From an uncultured Pseudogracilibacillus sp. (lineage in GTDB: Bacteria; Bacillota; Bacilli; Bacillales; Amphibacillaceae): 24,015 nt of DNA. The notes under the pieces were generated by a model. That model was not told the DNA's origin, searched no databases, and saw only the letters and a program-made list of their open reading frames with translations. Below are positions 9,162 through 16,516 of this stretch, piece by piece; the first letter of the stretch is position 1, and each line of letters opens with the position of its first letter. Location of the stretch: positions 1-24,015 of the forward strand of contig CALGOZ010000035.1 of NCBI GenBank assembly GCA_937960785.1, given 5' to 3'. The position numbers and the translations under genes are program-made.

Positions 9162-9686
9162 TTAGGCAAAAGGATTGAAAGGTTGGATCTGTTTATTGAC
9201 GCTACTATGAATCTTTCTTAAACGCTTTTCTAAAAAGAAACGGAATTGCGCCGTACGTTGAAGTTGATTACTCATTGAACCGTAGGATACATCGACGATT
9301 ATGTAACTACCGTCATTAAATATAACTTTTGTCTTATCATGACCTACCCGTTCAAGCATATCAACGTGGGAATGATTGATCCAGGAACAATTGCGATTCT
9401 TTGGGGAAGTAGTTGGAAAAAAGAACATTCCTGATAAAGGGTCAATCGCAATCGGGGCTTTGTGAGTATATTGACTAACTTCCTTAGTTCCTTCTAATCT
9501 ACCTTCTAGACTACTACCAAAATAGCGACAAGCTAAATCGATTAAGTCTGTAGGTGAAGAGGGAATTGAATACTTACCTGACTTTTCTAAAATGATTGTG
9601 CTCGTTTTACCTGTCTCATCCTCCTTTGGTAACACTGCCATCGTTAAAGGACTAATTTCAAGAGTTGCTTTATCCTCGTAAAACAT
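9162..9686 (-). CDS. comK: Competence transcription factor ComK
   Basis: Master activator of DNA-uptake genes; it binds AT-boxes in the minor groove and is normally held down by MecA-ClpCP proteolysis. The family core is clear: CRYFGSSLEGRLEGT near residues 53-67, then HKAPIAIDP, MFFFPT, SWINHSHV and a YGSMSNQLQRTAQFR stretch matching B. subtilis ComK. It is 174 residues against 192 in B. subtilis; the difference is at the C-terminus, where the MecA-binding motif FMLYPK and the tail after it are absent and the protein ends PFNPFA. ATG 9686 has AAGGAGG 10 bases upstream. It is flanked by lplJ upstream and addBA downstream, all on the minus strand. A candidate ComK box lies upstream, which would permit autoregulation. 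Confidence 0.92.
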   Translation of the reverse strand: MFYEDKATLEISPLTMAVLPKEDETGKTSTIILEKSGKYSIPSSPTDLIDLACRYFGSSLEGRLEGTKEVSQYTHKAPIAIDPLSGMFFFPTTSPKNRNCSWINHSHVDMLERVGHDKTKVIFNDGSYIIVDVSYGSMSNQLQRTAQFRFFLEKRLRKIHSSVNKQIQPFNPFA

Positions 9687-9765
9687 CTTCCTAATTCCTC
9701 CTTAAAGCTCGTTGTTAAATTGAGGGATTAGGTTGTTATTTACTAATTTACCAAAAATAATTAAA

Positions 9766-9829
9766 AATGTGAACCGAAATGATAAAAAGTAATTTTTCCG
9801 CTACTTTTCTCCGCTTTTCGGTTCACATT
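9766..9829 (-). terminator. Nested hairpin between lplJ and comK, probable lplJ terminator
   Basis: A perfect 14-bp inverted repeat (9766-9779 with 9816-9829, core GTGAACCGAAA) encloses a second perfect 7-bp hairpin (9785-9791 with 9802-9808). On the minus strand the outer stem runs into TTTTTAATTATTTTT, as expected for intrinsic termination 27 bases after the lplJ stop. Confidence 0.65.
9785..9797. promoter_or_regulatory. Candidate ComK AT-box upstream of comK
   Basis: The sequence AAAAGTAATTTTT is an exact AAAA-N5-TTTT box, about 100 bases upstream of the comK start. ComK sites normally come as two boxes; I do not see a second exact one at the standard distances, and AT-rich DNA gives such matches by chance. 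Confidence 0.3.
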
Positions 9830-9855
9830 GGGGCGAACATTTCATCTAATTTATA

Positions 9856-10851
9856 TTAATAAATTAAATCGATAAATTGTTCTTTTGTAATTTTTCCTAA
9901 ATAGTGTTCTATATCGAAATCTGTAAGGGCGTTTGCTACCGCTTCTCGTTGGTGGCGAACGCCGATTAATCGTTCTTCTAAATCTTTAATCTCACCGATT
10001 CCGAAGAAATCACCGTAAATCTTACAGTTTTCGATTATACCTTTTTTTACATCGAGACGTACATCGAGCAATCCAGAGGGGAACTTGTGTGATGCTTGTA
10101 CGTTATAAGCTGGGGATTTTCCGTAATTCCACTCCCAATTCTGGTATCGATTGCGGGAAATCTCGTGCACCTTCTCCCAATCCTCTTCCGTAAGTTCATA
10201 TGTTGGTACATCTTCCACTCGCTCTACATCGAAAATTGAAAGTAAAATATGTTCCTTAAATTGATCCATCGTTATTTCCTCTTCTAAATATTCAGCGATA
10301 TTTGCTACTCGACTACGAATTGATTTTATTCCTTTTGACTTAATTTTTTCTTCGCTTACGTTAAGTGCCTCAACGACGTGTTCAATTTCCGAGTTAAACA
10401 TTAACGTCCCATGACTAAACATTCTTCCTTGGGTGAAAAACTGCGCGTTTCCAGAAATTTTCCTTCCTTCTACGAGTAAATCGTTACGGCCGACCAATTC
10501 CGCCGGTACACCTAATTTATTTAATGCTTTTACGACCGGCTCGGTAAATTTCGCAAAGTTATGGAAGCTATCACCGTCATCCTTTGTAATAAAGCTAAAG
10601 TTCAAATTACCTTCATCATGGTAAACAGCACCACCACCGGATAAACGGCGAACGACTTTTATGTTATTTTTCTCTACATAGTCTCGATTAATTTCCTCGA
10701 TTGAGTTTTGGTTTTTTCCAATAATAATCGATGGTTCATTAATATAGAAAAGTAGAAACGTATCTTTTTCACCGAAGTTACGCAATACATATTCTTCTAA
10801 CGCTAAATTAATATACGGGTCAGTAATTCCTTTGTTATCGATAAATTTCAT
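9856..10851 (-). CDS. lplJ: Lipoate-protein ligase (LplJ/LplA family)
   Basis: Activates free lipoate with ATP and transfers it to lipoyl domains of 2-oxoacid dehydrogenases and GcvH. Seen: the biotin/lipoate ligase catalytic domain with RRLSGGGAVYHDEGNLN at residues 68-84, the NDLLVEGRKISGNAQ segment with the lysine that holds the adenylate, and a C-terminal accessory domain. The 331-residue length matches the two-domain ligases. Start is ATG 10851 with TAGGAG 8 bases upstream; the in-frame GTG at 10860 overlaps the ribosome site. It follows the metallo-beta-lactamase-fold gene by 29 bases and is probably co-transcribed with it, as yhfI-lplJ are in B. subtilis. No odd features. Confidence 0.93.
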   Translation of the reverse strand: MKFIDNKGITDPYINLALEEYVLRNFGEKDTFLLFYINEPSIIIGKNQNSIEEINRDYVEKNNIKVVRRLSGGGAVYHDEGNLNFSFITKDDGDSFHNFAKFTEPVVKALNKLGVPAELVGRNDLLVEGRKISGNAQFFTQGRMFSHGTLMFNSEIEHVVEALNVSEEKIKSKGIKSIRSRVANIAEYLEEEITMDQFKEHILLSIFDVERVEDVPTYELTEEDWEKVHEISRNRYQNWEWNYGKSPAYNVQASHKFPSGLLDVRLDVKKGIIENCKIYGDFFGIGEIKDLEERLIGVRHQREAVANALTDFDIEHYLGKITKEQFIDLIY

Positions 10852-10880
10852 CGTCTTCACTCCTAGGTTTTATTGTAAAT

Positions 10881-11621
10881 TTACTTTTCAGAGGCTTGCC
10901 AAGTGAGACCTTCTTCAGCAAGCGTAATTTTTCCAAAGAATTCTCTTGCAGCTTCTTTTACAAGTTGTTGGTGATCTCCAAAGTGAGGTAAATGAGTTAA
11001 AATTAATTCCTTTACGTTCGCTTCTGCAGCAATTATACCTACTTCTTTACTCGTCATATGGCCAGCTTCGGTTCCATCTTGTTCGGCATAAAAATTTGTA
11101 TCGGCAAGTAATAAATCAGCGTCCTTAGAAAACTTAATCCATTCTTCCTGATAAGCAGAATCGGCGGTATAAACAATCGTACTTTCACCATCAGTAATCC
11201 GCATCCCATAGCAAGGTACGGAATGGTTTGTTTTAATAAAACGAATAAAAAACGGTCCTAACTTTAATACTTCGTCCGGACGGTAATGAAATCCCCGCGT
11301 ATAATCATCAGCAAACTTAGCAAATTCATATTCGTTCTCGCCGTGCGCATATATATCTACCATCTTTTCTGTCTGTTGTAACAGATTCTCAACATAAAGC
11401 GCGTGTTGTAATACACCGATATCTGCAATATGATCAGCATGGTAATGGGATATAATAATCGCATCTAAATCGGTTGCTTTTTTATATTGTTGTAATTTTG
11501 CCAAGGCGCCACTTCCAAAGTCCAACATTAGATGGAACCCGTCCTTTTCAATTAAATAAGCGGAAGAAGCACCATTTTTACCGGGATATCCACCCCAATA
11601 ACCGATTACTGTTAACTTCAT
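10881..11621 (-). CDS. Metallo-beta-lactamase-fold hydrolase (YhfI-like)
   Basis: Zinc-dependent hydrolase of the RNase Z-like MBL group, 246 residues, cytosolic. The metal motif HYHADH is at residues 59-64; later ligands are the aspartate of YTADSAY and the histidine of LTHLPHFGDH. The substrate is unknown; related proteins are phosphodiesterases or tRNA 3' processing-like enzymes, but nothing here decides. The start is ATG 11621, directly after AGGAGGGAGAAGG; a longer frame from 11660 would place the ribosome site inside the gene. First gene of a probable two-gene unit with lplJ, divergent from yhfH. Orthology to yhfI rests on sequence memory plus gene order. Confidence 0.85.
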   Translation of the reverse strand: MKLTVIGYWGGYPGKNGASSAYLIEKDGFHLMLDFGSGALAKLQQYKKATDLDAIIISHYHADHIADIGVLQHALYVENLLQQTEKMVDIYAHGENEYEFAKFADDYTRGFHYRPDEVLKLGPFFIRFIKTNHSVPCYGMRITDGESTIVYTADSAYQEEWIKFSKDADLLLADTNFYAEQDGTEAGHMTSKEVGIIAAEANVKELILTHLPHFGDHQQLVKEAAREFFGKITLAEEGLTWQASEK

Positions 11622-11639
11622 CCTTCTCCCTCCTAGAAG

Positions 11640-11697
11640 TTGTTGTAACACAGATCTCACAAAAAAGTAAAATTGTTTTAATTTTGTTGTAAAACAG
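11640..11697. repeat. Two direct copies of a 14-base motif in the yhfI/yhfH divergent region
   Basis: TTGTTGTAACACAG (11640-11653) and TTGTTGTAAAACAG (11684-11697) differ at one base and are 44 bases apart, upstream of yhfI. They could be a regulator's paired half sites or chance in AT-rich DNA. Confidence 0.4.
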
Positions 11698-11699
11698 GG

Positions 11700-11729
11700 T
11701 TGACTTTTTGTTACGTGTTATAGTACAAT
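11700..11729 (+). promoter_or_regulatory. Promoter for yhfH
   Basis: TTGACT (11700-11705), an 18-base spacer and TACAAT (11724-11729), each one base from the sigma-A consensus. It predicts a leader of about 60 bases before the yhfH start. Confidence 0.6.
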
Positions 11730-11795
11730 GCTATTAACAGTTTGATAAGTGCTTATATATTTCATACTAAACTATCCTTGTGAGGAGGAAATGAC

Positions 11796-11924
11796 ATGAT
11801 GAACGTCATCGAGTTTTTTAAAAACTTACCAAAGAAACATTGCCAACAATGTGGTGTCGAGATGGTTGAACAAGCTGATTGTTATGGTAACTTATGCCAC
11901 GAATGCAATCACCCTGCAAAATAA
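11796..11924 (+). CDS. yhfH: YhfH family small Cys-rich protein (42 aa)
   Basis: The peptide has 42 residues with two CxxC pairs, CQQC at 16-19 and CHEC at 34-37, plus an isolated Cys29 and a final His, the arrangement of a small zinc ribbon. Sequence and position beside yhfI match the Bacillus YhfH family, whose function is not known. The start is ATG 11796 with AGGAGG 7 bases upstream; a second ATG follows directly. It has its own promoter and a strong terminator, so it is a single-gene unit divergent from yhfI. Metal binding is inferred from the cysteine spacing. Confidence 0.85.
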   Translation: MMNVIEFFKNLPKKHCQQCGVEMVEQADCYGNLCHECNHPAK

Positions 11925-11986
11925 TGATCAGGTTCAACTCATTTTCACATATAGTCTATTCTATAATAAGACTTCCTTTCCGGATG

Positions 11987-12017
11987 AAGCAACTAGACTC
12001 TAGTTGCTTATTTTTTT
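11987..12017 (+). terminator. Intrinsic terminator of yhfH
   Basis: A perfect 10-bp stem AAGCAACTAG / CTAGTTGCTT (11987-11996, 12000-12009) with a 3-base loop, followed by ATTTTTTT. From here to 12106 I see no further feature. Confidence 0.85.
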
Positions 12018-12106
12018 GCCTTTCTTTTAGTCTCCTATTATTATAGCTAACTTTAAAGCAAAAGAGGAAAAATTACTCGTTTTTCATGTACGCTATTATT
12101 ATTTAG

Positions 12107-12165
12107 ATTAAAAATATACTCCTTTTAGAGTAATCTAGTTAGCACGATTACTTTAAAAGGAGTAT
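12107..12165 (-). terminator. Intrinsic terminator of pbpF (repeat-family hairpin A)
   Basis: A 20-bp stem with one mismatch (12116-12135 with 12146-12165) and a 10-base loop; on the minus strand it is followed by ATTTTTAAT. Its GATTACTTTAA arm is shared with the hairpin at 15335. Confidence 0.8.
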
Positions 12166-12186
12166 TTGAAAAGATAATACGTTTCT

Positions 12187-14589
12187 TTAAGGCAGTGAAA
12201 TTTCGTTTGATTTTTCACCTTCTTGATCGGTTAGTGGATTGTAAGGTACAACGTAGTACGTACGCTGTTTAAATAACATAAATTCATCGATAATAAACGT
12301 ATCTTCTCCTGTCACTTCCCCAATTTGTTTCGTTTCATCACCGTTTTTCTCATAAATTTTATAAACGACTCGATGATCCTGGGACGCTGACCATTGTAAC
12401 TTACCCTTTAATAATTTAAAGCCTCCAAAAGTATATGAACCAACTAAATCTGTAATTTTCGGCAGTTCGATTGGTTCTGAAAGGGCCTGAACACCATCCG
12501 GTCGCTTAAAGGCATGAGCTACTTCTTTATGTTGAGCGATTTCGGAATAAATCGCTTTTGTCAATTGGGTCGGATAGGCACTACCACCAGTTAAGTAATG
12601 CTCCTCATCGGAAACATCATAACCAATCCATAAGGCACTTACATAGTCTGGTGTAAAACCAACGAACCAAGCATCTCGGGACTCACCCTCTACTAACGTA
12701 TGTTGGGTTGTACCAGTTTTACCAGCGAGTTCATAAGGATAATGTCCCGCTTGAGCTGTCCCCCGTGTTACGACAGCCTTTAACATTTCCGTCATTTCCC
12801 ATGCTACTTGTTCGGAAAAAACTTTTTCCCTTTCAACTTCAGGAGTTGCGATCAACTTATTTTCATTATTATATATTTCTAAAATTGCATAAGGAGTGAC
12901 TACTTCGCCACCATGGACAAAAGCCCGATAACCTTGTACTAGCTCTAAAGGTGATACTCCTTCCTTTAATCCACCGAGAGCAATCGATAGTCCATCATCT
13001 TCAATTTCGATATTCATCTTTTGTAAAAACTCCTTCGCATACGGAATGCCGATTTCATTTAACAACCAGTAACTTGTACTGTTTTTAGAATAAGTCAAAG
13101 CATCGTATAAAGATACAGTACCTTCATAACGGTTGTCATAATTTCGAACTTCGTGACCATCCCATTCGCGTAACTCATCAGGAAGCATCGAATAGGCGGA
13201 GAATTTCCCCGACTCTAAGGCAGGAGCAAAAACAGCCAACGGTTTAAACGTCGAACCCGGTTGACGTTTTTCTACTACTCGATTTAAATTACCTCGTATA
13301 TAATTTCGTCCTCCTTGCGCAGCGACGATTTGTCCTGTCGCTTGATCAATCATTACGAAGGCGCCTTCTACATTTTCTTTCTTATTTCCTGGGAAATAGC
13401 CATCATATTGAAATTGGTCATAGACTATTTCTTGAATCGTTTTATCTAAAGAAGTAACGATTCGATAACGTTTTTCTTTTAACTCTTCTAAAGAAAGATC
13501 GTATACTTCCTCGGCCTCTTGAATCACAAGGTCGACAATCGTATGGTGGGCCTCATTCATCTTTCGTACCGATTCGTTTAATACTAATTCTTTTTCTTTT
13601 GCTTTTTCCTTTTCTTCATTCGTTATATAACCTTCTTGTTCCATCGATTCCAATACTAAATTACGTCGTTCAAGAGCTTTTTCCGGATGTTCAATTGGTG
13701 AGTATCCATTCGGTGCTTTTATAATCCCAGCTAATAACGCCCCTTCCTCTAACGTCAATTCATCTACAGATTTATGGAAAAAACGATTTGCTGCAGCTTC
13801 AACCCCGTATTGGCCTTGACCGAAATAAATAACATTTAAATACATTTCCAGCAATTGATCTTTCGTATATTCGCGTTCCAAATAAAGAGCAATCATTGCT
13901 TCTTTTATTTTTCGCCACCAAGATTTATCGTTCGTTAAAAATAAATTTTTCGCTAGTTGTTGCGTAATTGTACTTGCTCCTTCTTTTTTATCACGAGCGA
14001 CGATATCTCGATAGACAGCCCTTGCAATCGAACGTAAATCCACACCCGTATGATGATAAAAGCGTCGGTCTTCAATCGCGATAAATGCCTCTTGTACATG
14101 CTCTGGAATATCGTCTAGTTTTACAGGGAGGCGAAATTCGTCATATAAATACCAAAGGACATCGCCGTCTGTCGTTTCGATTGTCGTTGGCGGTGAAATA
14201 ACTAATTTATCTTCATCGACGATTAAACGGCCCCCAAACAAAATCGTTGTATAAGCAACGAGGGCTAATACAAATGCTACACCGAAAATAGCAACAATTC
14301 GTACCCATCGAATTTGTAATAGACTTTTCTCATTAGAACGAGTTTCCTTAGTTCGACGTTTTGGTGCGTCCGTTCCTTCCCTATGATCGTTCTGTCGCTT
14401 ATGCTCTTTACGACGATTATATTTAGGTAATTCTTCTTGTGTCGTTTTATTTGTTCGTTTTATTTTAAAGAAACGAACAAGTTGTTGCCACCAGTTCGCT
14501 TCCGTCACTTTTCTATATAACTGTTTATCTTTTCGTTTCGTCGAACGATTTGCAGTTCGCTTTCCTATTCGTCTTCGTTTATCATCCAT
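12187..14589 (-). CDS. pbpF: Class A penicillin-binding protein, PBP1A family (PbpF-like)
   Basis: Bifunctional peptidoglycan synthase: polymerises lipid II and cross-links the peptides outside the membrane. Order seen: a long basic cytosolic tail (residues 1-95), one membrane helix (about 97-118), a GT51 glycosyltransferase domain with IEDRRFYHHTG (Glu173) and STITQQLAKN, and a transpeptidase domain with GSTFKP (catalytic Ser near 446), SKNSTS as the SxN motif and KTGTT near 623. After about residue 720 comes a fibronectin III-like tail. The 800-residue length is normal. ATG 14589 has AGAGG 10 bases upstream. It is divergent from the yhgC homologue as in B. subtilis, which supports pbpF as the orthologue. 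Single-gene unit with its own promoter and terminator. Confidence 0.92.
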   Translation of the reverse strand: MDDKRRRIGKRTANRSTKRKDKQLYRKVTEANWWQQLVRFFKIKRTNKTTQEELPKYNRRKEHKRQNDHREGTDAPKRRTKETRSNEKSLLQIRWVRIVAIFGVAFVLALVAYTTILFGGRLIVDEDKLVISPPTTIETTDGDVLWYLYDEFRLPVKLDDIPEHVQEAFIAIEDRRFYHHTGVDLRSIARAVYRDIVARDKKEGASTITQQLAKNLFLTNDKSWWRKIKEAMIALYLEREYTKDQLLEMYLNVIYFGQGQYGVEAAANRFFHKSVDELTLEEGALLAGIIKAPNGYSPIEHPEKALERRNLVLESMEQEGYITNEEKEKAKEKELVLNESVRKMNEAHHTIVDLVIQEAEEVYDLSLEELKEKRYRIVTSLDKTIQEIVYDQFQYDGYFPGNKKENVEGAFVMIDQATGQIVAAQGGRNYIRGNLNRVVEKRQPGSTFKPLAVFAPALESGKFSAYSMLPDELREWDGHEVRNYDNRYEGTVSLYDALTYSKNSTSYWLLNEIGIPYAKEFLQKMNIEIEDDGLSIALGGLKEGVSPLELVQGYRAFVHGGEVVTPYAILEIYNNENKLIATPEVEREKVFSEQVAWEMTEMLKAVVTRGTAQAGHYPYELAGKTGTTQHTLVEGESRDAWFVGFTPDYVSALWIGYDVSDEEHYLTGGSAYPTQLTKAIYSEIAQHKEVAHAFKRPDGVQALSEPIELPKITDLVGSYTFGGFKLLKGKLQWSASQDHRVVYKIYEKNGDETKQIGEVTGEDTFIIDEFMLFKQRTYYVVPYNPLTDQEGEKSNEISLP

Positions 14590-14618
14590 CGCTCTACTTC
14601 CTCTCGCTGTCTGCTTCT

Positions 14619-14647
14619 ATTATATATGATTTTCCAGTAGCCGTTAA
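14619..14647 (-). promoter_or_regulatory. Promoter for pbpF
   Basis: On the minus strand TTAACG (14647-14642), a 17-base spacer and a perfect TATAAT (14624-14619). The -35 box sits in a 6-bp inverted repeat GCCGTT-aactg-AACGGC (14640-14656), possibly an operator. Confidence 0.6.
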
Positions 14648-14780
14648 CTGAACGGCGTATACTAGGAAGGAGTCTTTCATTATACTATAATGGAGTAAAA
14701 GCACAATCCCAAACAAAAAGGATAAAAAACGAGCCAAATTACGATAAATAATAATTTACAAATGAAAAGGAGAAAAAAAG

Positions 14781-15305
14781 ATGTGGGCATCCTTTACATC
14801 TGGGACGTATCCCTTCTTAAAACAATTAGCTGAACGCCATAAAAAGGAAACCTTTTATTTTATGAGACAGGCAAATCGAACGCTCGCCTATTATGAACAT
14901 AAACGGCGACGAAGTACATTCGTATCTGGAAAAACGTATCAAATTATTGATCGTTTTGGACAGCTAGACAAGAAAGGATATGTCACAATGGAACATATTC
15001 CACTTACCGATGATGGTGTGCGAATATTTGAAGAACGGGTTAGGCAACTTTTCCCTATCTTAGTAAAGCGAACAGGCGTTGTAGCGATGCGATTTTTAAA
15101 ACAACGAAAAAAACATGAATACGTCTTACTTACCCTATGGGAGAAAAAGCGTTATAAAGAGTTATGGGAAAGTTCACCCTTTTATAAAGAAGAAAACATT
15201 CAGCAATTCGCTCAATTATCGGCCTATTTTTTAGAACGTCCTTTTACCAATGACTATTATATGGTAGATGAGGAAGACGAAGAAGACTTAGATTCTACTT
15301 GGTAA
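14781..15305 (+). CDS. yhgC: HmoB/YhgC-like protein of the heme monooxygenase (IsdG-type) fold, catalytic residues altered
   Basis: Family: ferredoxin-like dimeric-barrel proteins; B. subtilis HmoB (YhgC) degrades heme with an Asn-Trp-His triad. This 174-residue protein aligns along its length from memory: an N-terminal extension, then HIPLTDDG near 72-79, RTGVVAMRFL near 97-106, YVLLTLW at 114-120 and a second Trp at 129. At the catalytic Asn position there is His72; Trp129 is kept; at the catalytic His position there is Asn139. Heme breakdown is therefore doubtful, though heme binding or another chemistry is possible. The C-terminus is an acidic tail (EEDEED). ATG 14781 has AAAAGGAG 8 bases upstream. 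A perfect TATAAT at 14686-14691 lacks a good -35. Divergent from pbpF; monocistronic. Confidence 0.8.
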   Translation: MWASFTSGTYPFLKQLAERHKKETFYFMRQANRTLAYYEHKRRRSTFVSGKTYQIIDRFGQLDKKGYVTMEHIPLTDDGVRIFEERVRQLFPILVKRTGVVAMRFLKQRKKHEYVLLTLWEKKRYKELWESSPFYKEENIQQFAQLSAYFLERPFTNDYYMVDEEDEEDLDSTW

Positions 15306-15334
15306 AGCCTTTCCTAATGTGAGTATAAACGATT

Positions 15335-15380
15335 AAAATCCCCCTAAAGCAATCTTTAACGATTACTTTAAGGGGATTTT
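15335..15380. terminator. Bidirectional terminator between yhgC and the thioredoxin-like gene (hairpin B)
   Basis: A 20-base stem (15335-15354 with 15361-15380) in which the two non-Watson-Crick positions (15344 and 15350) are C opposite A and thus unpaired; loop TTTAAC. It lies between convergent genes and has T-runs on both sides (GATTTTCT on plus, GATTTTAATC on minus). Confidence 0.8.
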
Positions 15381-15388
15381 CTACTAAA

Positions 15389-15862
15389 TTAATTTAAGAC
15401 ATGCTTCTCAAAGAATTCGTAATAATCTTCTTCCTCATTTTGTCCAACGATACGGGCGACTTCTTCACCATTTTTATAATGAATAATCGTCGGAGTCCCT
15501 TCAATATCGTAATACTCCATCAAGTCGAATTCTAAAAGGTTCATTTTCTTCATATCGATATTTAATTCTTCTGTAATCGGTACGACAACAGGAGTCGTAC
15601 GCTGACAATACACACAAGTCGGGCTGTAATAGTATACCGTTATATCTTCACCGTTTTCTAATTTTTCATCTAGTTCCTCCGGTAAAATAATATTATCATA
15701 TAACGGATCACCTAGTTGATCAATCGTTTCTTGATGTAAGTCCTCTTTTCCATATGGGTTATTTTCTGATAAGACCTTTTTATTCTTCATATTGTTAACG
15801 ACGACTAATCCAGCGAATAGAATAATAATTGCACCTAATATTAATAGCATTTTGTTTCTCAT
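15389..15862 (-). CDS. Membrane-anchored thioredoxin-like thiol-disulfide protein
   Basis: The protein has an N-terminal membrane anchor (about residues 4-23), a linker, then a thioredoxin-like domain with active site CVYC (Cys83, Cys86) and the cis-proline segment GTPT (Pro124). The 157-residue length fits an anchored thioredoxin facing outside the membrane. It starts 17 bases after bdbC, with an AGGGGG ribosome site before ATG 15862, so it is the second gene of a bdbC operon. The pairing suggests it is the thiol oxidase recharged by BdbC, functionally like BdbA or BdbD, although it is clearly not the larger DsbA-type BdbD. Role as oxidant rather than reductant is inferred from the partner. 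Confidence 0.82.
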   Translation of the reverse strand: MRNKMLLILGAIIILFAGLVVVNNMKNKKVLSENNPYGKEDLHQETIDQLGDPLYDNIILPEELDEKLENGEDITVYYYSPTCVYCQRTTPVVVPITEELNIDMKKMNLLEFDLMEYYDIEGTPTIIHYKNGEEVARIVGQNEEEDYYEFFEKHVLN

Positions 15863-15879
15863 CGTATTTACCCCCTAAA

Positions 15880-16293
15880 TTATTTTTCTTTATTTAACAA
15901 TAACGAGCTAACGAATATGACGACAAAGGCTACCCCAGCTAAAAAAGGAATCGTAACGAAGCCGAAATAATTAATATATTGCAAGTTACACGGAACTGAG
16001 CCACAAATACCACTACCGTCTCCTAAAAAAGGGGCTTTCTGTAAACCGTAATGATATATGGAAAAAAGTAGACCAATTCCACTTAAATAAACGGTTGAGT
16101 AAGCGATCGTTATATTTTTCTTTAATAAGGCTACCGTTGAAATAATTAGAATCGGGTACATAAAAATTCGTTGAAACCAACATAAAGTACAAGGTATGTA
16201 ACCTAAAATTTCGGAAAAATAAAGACTTCCTAACGTTGCGATTAACGATTGTGTCCATACGATTAACAACAATCGCTCCTTACGTTTCGTCAA
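15880..16293 (-). CDS. bdbC: Thiol-disulfide oxidoreductase BdbC (DsbB family)
   Basis: Integral membrane quinone-linked enzyme that reoxidises an extracytoplasmic thiol oxidase. The 137-residue protein has four predicted helices, the first cysteine pair CTLC (35, 38) followed by WFQR, and the second pair Cys97 and Cys102 in GICGSVPCN, then the typical QYINYFGFVTIPF. In B. subtilis, BdbC is needed for disulfides in competence proteins such as ComGC. The start is chosen as TTG 16293: it has AAAGGAAG 11 bases upstream, gives nearly the same length as B. subtilis BdbC (138), and lies downstream of a good promoter. A longer frame from 16362 would start upstream of that promoter. First gene of a two-gene operon. 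Confidence 0.9.
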   Translation of the reverse strand: MTKRKERLLLIVWTQSLIATLGSLYFSEILGYIPCTLCWFQRIFMYPILIISTVALLKKNITIAYSTVYLSGIGLLFSIYHYGLQKAPFLGDGSGICGSVPCNLQYINYFGFVTIPFLAGVAFVVIFVSSLLLNKEK

Positions 16294-16333
16294 TGGTCTG
16301 TCAACTTCCTTTCCCCGTAAAATCTCTCCTTTA

Positions 16334-16362
16334 ATTATACAATGATAAAGTCGGTAGAACAA
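16334..16362 (-). promoter_or_regulatory. Promoter for bdbC operon
   Basis: On the minus strand TTGTTC (16362-16357), a 17-base spacer and a perfect TATAAT (16339-16334). Predicted start about 16327, giving a leader of about 34 bases and supporting the TTG start at 16293. Confidence 0.5.
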
Positions 16363-16445
16363 TATTTAAAGTTCGGCTTTTTTAATAATCTTTTTGTGTA
16401 AATACTTTATAGACTGTTTAATAGTTTAGTTTTATTATGCGTATT

Positions 16446-16501
16446 AAAACGAAAAAACGCTAGTGTAAAGGACAAAAACATAACACCCTTTACACTAACG
16501 T
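16446..16501 (-). terminator. Intrinsic terminator of dapA
   Basis: A 15-bp stem with one mismatch (16457-16471 with 16487-16501), 15-base loop; on the minus strand it is followed by TTTTTTCGTTTT. Confidence 0.85.
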
Positions 16502-16516
16502 CTTAATGTTTTATTA

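Noticed and set aside
9128..9165. Frameshift or premature stop truncating comK
   Set aside because: None of the other frames after the stop encodes anything like the missing ComK tail, so the short C-terminus looks natural.
14640..14656. 6-bp inverted repeat over the pbpF -35 box as a firm operator
   Set aside because: Too short to separate from chance; mentioned only with the promoter.
16294..16362. N-terminal extension of BdbC beginning at 16362
   Set aside because: It would begin upstream of the likely promoter, is not hydrophobic, and makes the protein longer than the family; TTG 16293 has the ribosome site.
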